From Torreya grandis (taxonomy: Eukaryota > Streptophyta > Pinopsida > Cupressales > Taxaceae): a stretch of DNA of 64,000 nt. The position numbers were made by a program, and so were the translations under genes. The stretch is from contig JARHVA010006308.1 of assembly GCA_037957365.1 (NCBI GenBank), positions 810,001-874,000 of the forward strand, written 5' to 3'. Of this stretch, positions 57,156-64,000 are shown piece after piece. Every line of letters starts with the position of its first letter. The first letter of the stretch is position 1. The notes below the pieces were generated by a model. It did not search any database. It had not been told where the DNA came from and saw nothing but the letters and a program-made list of their open reading frames with translations.

Positions 57156-57553
57156 AAATTAAGTAACTTATTTATTAAATTTTGCATTTTTTGTTGGACT
57201 CATCCTATAATTTGATTCACTTGGTAGAGTTGATCCTAGAATTAAATAAATATGATGCTAAATATCTATCTTTTATGGTAAACCATCTAGTAAATCATAA
57301 TATATACCACCTTTATATTCATATAACACTATTGGTACTTATATTAGTACATTTACCACTTTTATGTCTTCTTTATTCACTACTAATATATAGAAACAAC
57401 ATGTCATCTTCATGTCCTTGATAAATTATTTTTTAGTCAAGATGCTTTCAGCATGACCTTTTGCTTTAAGAGGTAACAAAACTACCTTCATATCACCTTT
57501 CTAGAATTTTAATATGTGTTCTTTTCTCCATCATGAACTATTTTTCTATCAAA

Positions 57554-57829
57554 CTACCATGGCCTTCCCAATAACACATGGAATGCATCCAATAGTATAA
57601 CATCACGTAATATTTCATCCTTGTAAGTTATACCTATAGAAAACTTGATTAATCGCCTTTTATCTACATTAATTTCATTCCCTTTCTTAAACAATGAAAT
57701 CCCATAAGGATTAGGATTTTTTTCACACTTTAAACCTAGTTTCTCAATCATATATTTAGAAACCATATTTTTACAACTACCACCATGTATAATTACATTA
57801 CATACTTTACCTCTTAATGTACACCTCAT
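57554..57829 (-). pseudogene. G3 protease-like fragment
   Basis: VIIHGGSCKNMVSKYMIEKL and the end LLDAFHVLLGRPW fit the retropepsin region of Reina-like elements. The catalytic Asp of the usual D-S/T-G triad reads His (IHGGS), so it is inactive. The 92-codon frame is otherwise open. Confidence 0.8.
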
Positions 57830-59107
57830 TCAAAATATATTTGTTTGTAACCATGTATCACCACCTTATTTATTTTTCACAAGTTGTTTCTTTGGATAGA
57901 TCATTGTTCTTATCATCATGAGATTTTCTCCAAAATCTGTTGTTACAACTTCAATATTTTGTTCTTATATATCAACTTCAACTAAATTCACTCTTGGATG
58001 ATCCTCTTACATTCTTTCATGATCTTGGTAATCTGGTCACTCAAACTCTCTATGGAATTTTTATCCACATTTTTAATAGTCATAAGACCTACATTGATTT
58101 ATAAAACATCCTCTACCACCACCATAGCATTATCCTCTATGAAATCCTATTAATTTTTATTGGTATTCAAAAATTTGTGTATTATCTTCTTATCTTTCTG
58201 CTCCATGTGATGGCTCTCCTCTAGTGGTATTAAACCCACCTCTATTTATATAAAATACACCTTGTTTCCCTTATGGGAAGGGATTGTCTTCTTATTGGCC
58301 CAATAGATGTTCTTCTAAAATTTTGTCTATTCTATTTGTATTCTTCCCTCAAGGTTAATTGATAAGTTTCTTGCATGAAAATAATTTTATGCATGTTTGA
58401 TTCATCTAGAATTAAAATATTTAAACCTTTTACATACCTTTGAGCCATCTACTCCTCTATCTCATCATGCTCCATGCATATGCAAAGCTTATAAATCTCA
58501 TTTGTATACTATTGTATACTATGATCCTTTTGCCTTAAATTTTTAAATCTTTTGTGTAATGTTTGTGTATAATCCACAAGAAGAAATTTCTCCCTCAACT
58601 TATTCTTTATATTTTTTCACAAATTGATATTCTCTTTAGATTTTATCTATCTTTATTTCTGTTAGTGATCCCACCAAGTCATTCATTATCCTTCAATTTC
58701 ATACATGAATTTTTTTTATTATCTTGTCTTCTCTCATAGTTCTCCATTCAGAAAACTTCTCCATGTTTTTCATCCAATATATTAAATCCTTTGCTTTTAA
58801 ACTTTCACCATAATATGGAACTTCAACCTTTATTTCTTCAATCTTTCCTTCTAAATATCTAAGCATCTACCCTTCTATTGATGTTGGATGTTCTTGATGC
58901 TTCTCTTGTGGAATTTATTATTCTTGATTTGTGTCATCTTTAATATCAACTTTTGTTCTCCTTTATACTAGATTAAAAATGATATCAGTTAATTATTCTA
59001 CTTACCTGTATAGATCTTGCATAGTATATTTTATTTGATCAATTCCTCCTCATCCTGTCACCATCTCTTACAATTCCAAGATTCAAACCTACTATGATAC
59101 TAAATAA
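57830..59107 (-). pseudogene. G3 gag region, unreadable, and worn primer-binding site
   Basis: Position between protease and 5' LTR marks this as gag and leader, but I could not read a zinc knuckle or a long frame. Next to the LTR the minus strand has TTAGTATCATAGTAGGTTTG, a worn form of the TGGTATCAGAGC primer-binding site. Confidence 0.5.
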
Positions 59108-59613
59108 TGAACCCAAATACTCTCAACACAAATAATATTATAATAGGCCAAGATTATGAACAATAACTAGTATTGATTTATATTGAATGACTAAAATAAT
59201 TAAAAATCATGCATAAATAAGCCTTAACACAAAATTGGAGTTGACATACAAAATTCAAAACTATAAAATTAAATAAAACTTAACCTACTATTTTTAGTAG
59301 CTATTGTTTTTAGTTTATTTCTCATGCAAGAACACGTAGATTTAAAAATCTCAAAAAATAAACTAAACATTAAAACTAACCTATCAAATGAATTCAATTT
59401 AAATTTCAATTATGGTTACAAAAATAGATAATTTCTAAATTTAGAAAAAAAAAATAATAATATTAAATTATAATTTTGGACCCTTGAATGGTAATGTAAG
59501 GCATTCAAAAAATATAAAAATGTGACATAGTTGAAAGGTTCAGGTATGGCTAAAATAAACTTTTTGAGATGGTCATTTTGACATGAATAGGGCTCAAACG
59601 GAGCTATGAATCA
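59108..59613 (-). repeat. G3 right (5') LTR
   Basis: Partner of 54000-54483, about 20 bases longer. Shared words include TGAACCCAAATA and GGCCAAGATT. Confidence 0.8.
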
Positions 59614-61020
59614 AAACTTATTGCCTCTATAAATTCACCCTTTGTTTTTCATCAACAAATCATTTAAAAAGTGGATTTGATTAGCCAAAAGAGCAAAAAT
59701 ATTATGTTTCTCCCATGGGAAAAATACATGGTTCATGGGGAGAGTTTGACACAATTAAGCATTTGCACTAAGATCAAGCCACATGGTGAGATCAAAATTT
59801 CAAATTGATCCCACCATATTATTAGGACACAAAAAAATCAATAGGACATAACTTCCATTTGGGGTCACCATTCGTGATGTGCTTAGTCTCGTTGTAAAGC
59901 TAGGAATTAAAAAATTCAATCGGTAATGACATAAGTCATAAAATAGATTATTAAGGAAATTTGATAAGGGGAGGGATCAAGAAGTTGTTTATGTGAAATT
60001 TCAACTATCTCTTAATTTGACAAGACATGTATGTTTAATTTAGAGAGTTGGGGATTAGAGGGATAAAAAGGATCACAACCATAAAGAATAGGCTCTCACT
60101 AGCAAGAGTATGGTTCCAAAATAGAGTGAGGGATATATATAAAATAATGAAAGGAAAATCATATCATAAAGGTGGAAAAAATATAGATTAGATAGAGGTC
60201 TTATAAATAAGGTTGAAAAGTATACAAATTAAAGTGTTTGTAAAATTTGAGAGGCTTAGAGATAAAAATAATAGAGCTAGTAGATAGTTAATATGAATAT
60301 AGATTTCATAAATAATGGTTTTTTTATAAAATAATATATTTTTTCTATTATGGAATATATTTGCATAGATAAGGGCTCAATTACCTATTAGCATTTACCA
60401 TTATTGAACCAAGTTCTACTAAAGTAGATGTTATAAATCTTGTCAATAATTATTTTCCTGTGAAAATAAGTTTGGATCTGTTACATGTAAGAGAAAAGTA
60501 TTGAAATGGTAGATAATTCTCTTAAAGATAAAAACAAAAATTATTTTATTTTAGTGCAGGTTGTGAAAAAAAAGACTACTTATGTAAGTACAAGTTGTAA
60601 AATCAAAATCTTTCATGTGATAAAGGATATGTTTGGTGTAGTTGTGTGATAAGTCATGTAAGCAAGAAGAGTGTTATCAAGAATAAACTATTTTTTAAAG
60701 CCCAATCTAATTTTTGATAGAGAGGCCTATTGAAACTAATCATGAACGATGAGAAATAATCTAGTTTATAAATAAGAAATGTCACATAAAAAGGAAAATA
60801 ACCAGGAGTGTAAAGTCTAGGAGAGACATTGAAGGACATCCAAGTGAGATTGGATGTTATGGAGAAAAGACACATAAAGAAGATTATCCATGAAAGAGTC
60901 CATAGGATTTGATTTAAGTCATGCCCACAACATAGATAAAATAAATGTTGATCAAGATGGTGTCAAGTATGGATTCTATAAGAAAAATAGTTTCCAATAA
61001 AATAAAAATACTTATATAAT
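59614..61020. repeat. Host tandem unit, copy C (continued)
   Basis: Resumes the host unit after G3. 59700-60020 is related to 26450-26790 and 31860-32060. 60550-60990 is related to 28590-29000 (AGTGAGATTGGATGTTATGG; AAGATGGTGTCAAGTATGGA). Non-coding. Confidence 0.65.
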
Positions 61021-64000
61021 TAAATATGATAAACAAAAGTATGTTTAATGTAAATACCTTTACATTTAAAAGTAGATAAAATCTAAAATAATTTCTAAAT
61101 TAAATATAAAACATAAAAAGTATTTTTTAAAGGAGAATATTATATATCCTAAAAGGATAAATAATTTTCACACTAATATGAATTCTAAAACTTTAATTAA
61201 AATAGAAAATTTATTTTAATTAAAGTTTTAAATCATGAAAATTTAAAGCATGCCTGATTTTGAATGTCAAATATTAAAATTGATATGTCAAACAATATGT
61301 GCTAGTTATATAAAGTAATAAAAATTTTAATATACCTGTTCTCTAACCGACTATGATTAACTTATGATAGTGGAAAGGGGACAAAAGTAAGCTTACAAGT
61401 TTCTCAGATCTAACACTAAACATTTATGCATAGGGGATAAATAACATCATACTGGTTGAAACCATTGTCGAAACTAGTTATGTGCTAAAGTTATTATCAT
61501 AAGTTTTTCTTAGAATCTTTGAACACATAATTAATTGTAACTTTATGAAATAGATTTATATGTCTGATCATAAATCCTAACTATGTGCGTAACTCTAAAA
61601 TAACGTATCCTTCTCATTGAAGCCTTGGGTCTACATCTGAAGGGATGAAGTTGTAGAAAACTTCAAAAGTGTGATGGGATGATCCACCCCAAACTTCCAT
61701 CATTGATAATTCATATTCTTTTACATATCCAATTATCCAAGTAAAAAACTCAAGTGACGCATAGTTCTTCCCTTTAATGTAAATGTGCAGTTGTGATATT
61801 TTTCTAGAAGAGTGCACATAGTGATCTAGTATTATAAACTTGACAACTTTATCCGTTTACATGGCTTTATAATATTAATTAATTTATTTATTTATTTATC
61901 TTATTGATTGCATTTTAAATTAAGAAAAATAGGGCAACTTTTTTAGCGTGAAGTAGTGTATAAATCCTTGATACATTAATTATGAGTGACTACGAAGTAT
62001 GGGTTTGAGTTTTATTTATATCAGTCGATTTTGGTAATTCCTCTTGTCATTAATGTAATACAGAGATTTATATTTTAATTATAGTTTCTTTTAGGTGAAG
62101 GATTTTAACATTACCATCATGATAATTTCATTGATTAAACTGTCAAAGCTAGCCATATTTATCAAGGATATAAGAATATATATTTGATGATATTGAGATG
62201 CTTGAGTAAGATATTTTTCTATATTTTCAAATACTTAGAGTCTCATGTAAGTGACTAATTTAAAAATAGGAGGGTTAGACTCATATAAAGCATGTGGATA
62301 TGACCATAATCTATGCATGGTAAAGGTAGGTAAAAATCCACATTGTTAAGTGTATAATTACAAACTTTTGTATTTACAAATTCTTCCCATTTATTTTATT
62401 ATCAAAATGTGATACAAATACTAAAGGAAAATGATAAATATATACCTGATTTTTCGTATCACACTTTTTCTTTAGTAGGTGGATCTAAATTTCTAGCATG
62501 ACACAAATGAACTTATAGTGAAAATGTAGTAATCAATGTCCATAATTTAAAATATTAAATTTTAACTATAATCTAAAATTAAACTTGAGATAAATAAATG
62601 AGTATACCTTAAGATGGATGCATTTATGTTTCCATATACCTTGTTGGAGATTATGCTTATTTATTGAAGCATCATAGATGCTTCCTCCTATTGATCCATT
62701 GGATAATTGAGGGTGATCAAAACCCTAAATTTTAAAACTATGTAAGACCTTGGGTTGGGAAGACAAATGCCCCAACCCTCATAAATAGGAAAATATTGTT
62801 AAAACCATTGGGAATCACTAAACCTCAACTGCACTCATTCATATAACTAATATAAATATGATCTTGAACCTCAAAAAACATGAATCAATCATTATAAATG
62901 AACTCGTAGATTTAATATTGAGTACTTTATAATTATATTGAATTATCCTTGAAAATAAAAATAAAATAAAATATTAGACACTACAAAATATGTAATTTTT
63001 CATGAAAAAATATTATGCCTCAATAGATTTGTGCTTACTATAAATTGTCATGTTTGTACATGTTCATAAACAATAATCATGCCCCACTAAATTTGTTAAT
63101 ATAACATATAATTATATGCATATATAGTAAATATGATAACTTATATCTCAAACATATATGTATGTGAAAACTTGTAATTTTTGTTCCTTTAAATTGTATG
63201 CACTTACATTAAATATGCACTCAAGTATATCTTAACTTGTATTGGATAACTCATGTATCTATAAATAGAATTCATATCGATTGCATATGCACCCAAAACC
63301 TATAACAATGTTTAAATATATGTCATATATTTTAACTAATCTAATATCTAAAGTATTATGAATCTATAATATTTTTACTCTATATCCTAAATTTGATTTG
63401 TATGCCCATGGATGCTTATGTATCTATGAAAATTGCACTAATATTCCTCCTTTTCAAGTTACGGATAAATCTTGTAATTCATTCATCTTATAATAGATAG
63501 TTGATTATGTCTTGTCATGTGTAAAGATGAAATCATGTAGAATGATGTAAACATGTGGAGAGTGCATCATCATAGTAATGTATATGTCATTAGGTCATTT
63601 ATGAAACATGTGTAATGTATGTAATATAAATTTCATATCAAGGTATATGTATTAATTAGGAAAACAATAGTAACCATCATTGATGTAATATTTTAATAAG
63701 ATTATATAGTAAGGAATTGAATGATATAAATTATTGTGAAACACATATAGGGGAGGTGCATGATTTGAGTCATAACACTTGAAAACTTAGAAATCTCAGT
63801 AATTTCAACAAGATGAAAGAATATATATATATATATATATAATGTACACAATTAAGGCACATATAATATCAATGAATGTCATCCATAAGGCTAATGGCCG
63901 CATACAAAGGACATGAATATGTCACAACAAATTATGCCAAAGGACATAAAATAAGGTAAATAAATATGTCGTAGACAAGGTAAAATATACTAACATACAC
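61021..64000. other. AT-rich intergenic DNA
   Basis: No gene, element or LTR could be supported. It contains a short TA repeat at 63821-63841. A 67-codon minus-strand frame at 61614-61817 starts with GTG, not ATG, and matches nothing I recognise. Confidence 0.6.

Larger units (their letters stand above)
54000..59613 (-). mobile_element. G3 Ty3/gypsy retrotransposon, degenerate
   Basis: Two related terminal repeats begin with TGAACCCAAATA (54000 and 59108) and end near ATCA (54483 and 59613). Between them on the minus strand are gypsy gag, protease, RT, RNase H and integrase, all broken. Protease and RT wording (GSCKNMVS; ICVDSRPINKIAINYTFPI) resembles the Reina type of chromovirus. The LTRs differ at many positions, so the insertion is old. 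A clear target duplication was not found. Confidence 0.85.

Noticed and set aside
61614..61817. 67-codon minus-strand open frame with normal-looking composition
   Set aside because: It begins with GTG, not ATG, is isolated and has no recognisable domain.

Overview
This window looks like nuclear DNA of a seed plant with a large, repeat-rich genome. It is very AT-rich outside islands of coding DNA. Almost all recognisable coding DNA is LTR retrotransposon (Ty1/copia and Ty3/gypsy). The primer-binding sites resemble plant initiator tRNA-Met. I see no bacterial, viral or organellar layout, no CRISPR array and no confident tRNA or rRNA gene. The species cannot be fixed from the sequence; a gymnosperm-like genome is only a guess.

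Left part (1-20050) is a nest of elements, all on the minus strand. The oldest is G1, a heavily broken Ty3/gypsy element. It has a partial left LTR (1-658), which carries a SINE-like insertion, an interior at 659-5310, and a very long right LTR that starts at 5311 and can be followed to about 20050. That right LTR was later hit twice. Ty1/copia element C1 (5645-11229) has target duplication AATTT. The short element T1 (11467-16167) has target duplication TAAGG and encodes only gag and protease in one intact frame. From 20051 to about 21600 there is a second gypsy remnant (G2) with integrase homology.

Middle part (23.4-39.5 kb) holds the only convincing host gene: a plus-strand ORF of unknown function (23538-24263) with a TATA box upstream. 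Two decayed relatives lie downstream at about 33.55-34.27 and 38.12-38.31 kb. The DNA after each copy is also related, so the locus appears to be built from diverged tandem units of roughly 5 kb. A GC-richer island at 34.85-36.55 kb may be a broken minus-strand gene.

Right part (39.5-53.5 kb) is a tandem array with an exact 6054-base period. Each unit is a whole copia element (C2, minus strand) plus 858 bases of host flank. There is one truncated and two complete units, nearly identical. The host unit then resumes, is interrupted by a degenerate gypsy element G3 (54000-59613), and resumes again to about 61.0 kb. The last 3 kb is AT-rich DNA with no recognisable gene.

The most interesting signal is a GC-rich motif, CCGANGTCGGTC, in short irregular arrays inside three unrelated retrotransposons: the C1 LTRs and coding region, one T1 LTR, and the C2 leader. 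The flanking sequence GACACACAG is shared too. The motif is close to a palindrome of two plant DRE/CRT cores (ACCGAC) around an ACGT-type core, so a shared stress-response cassette is a testable idea.
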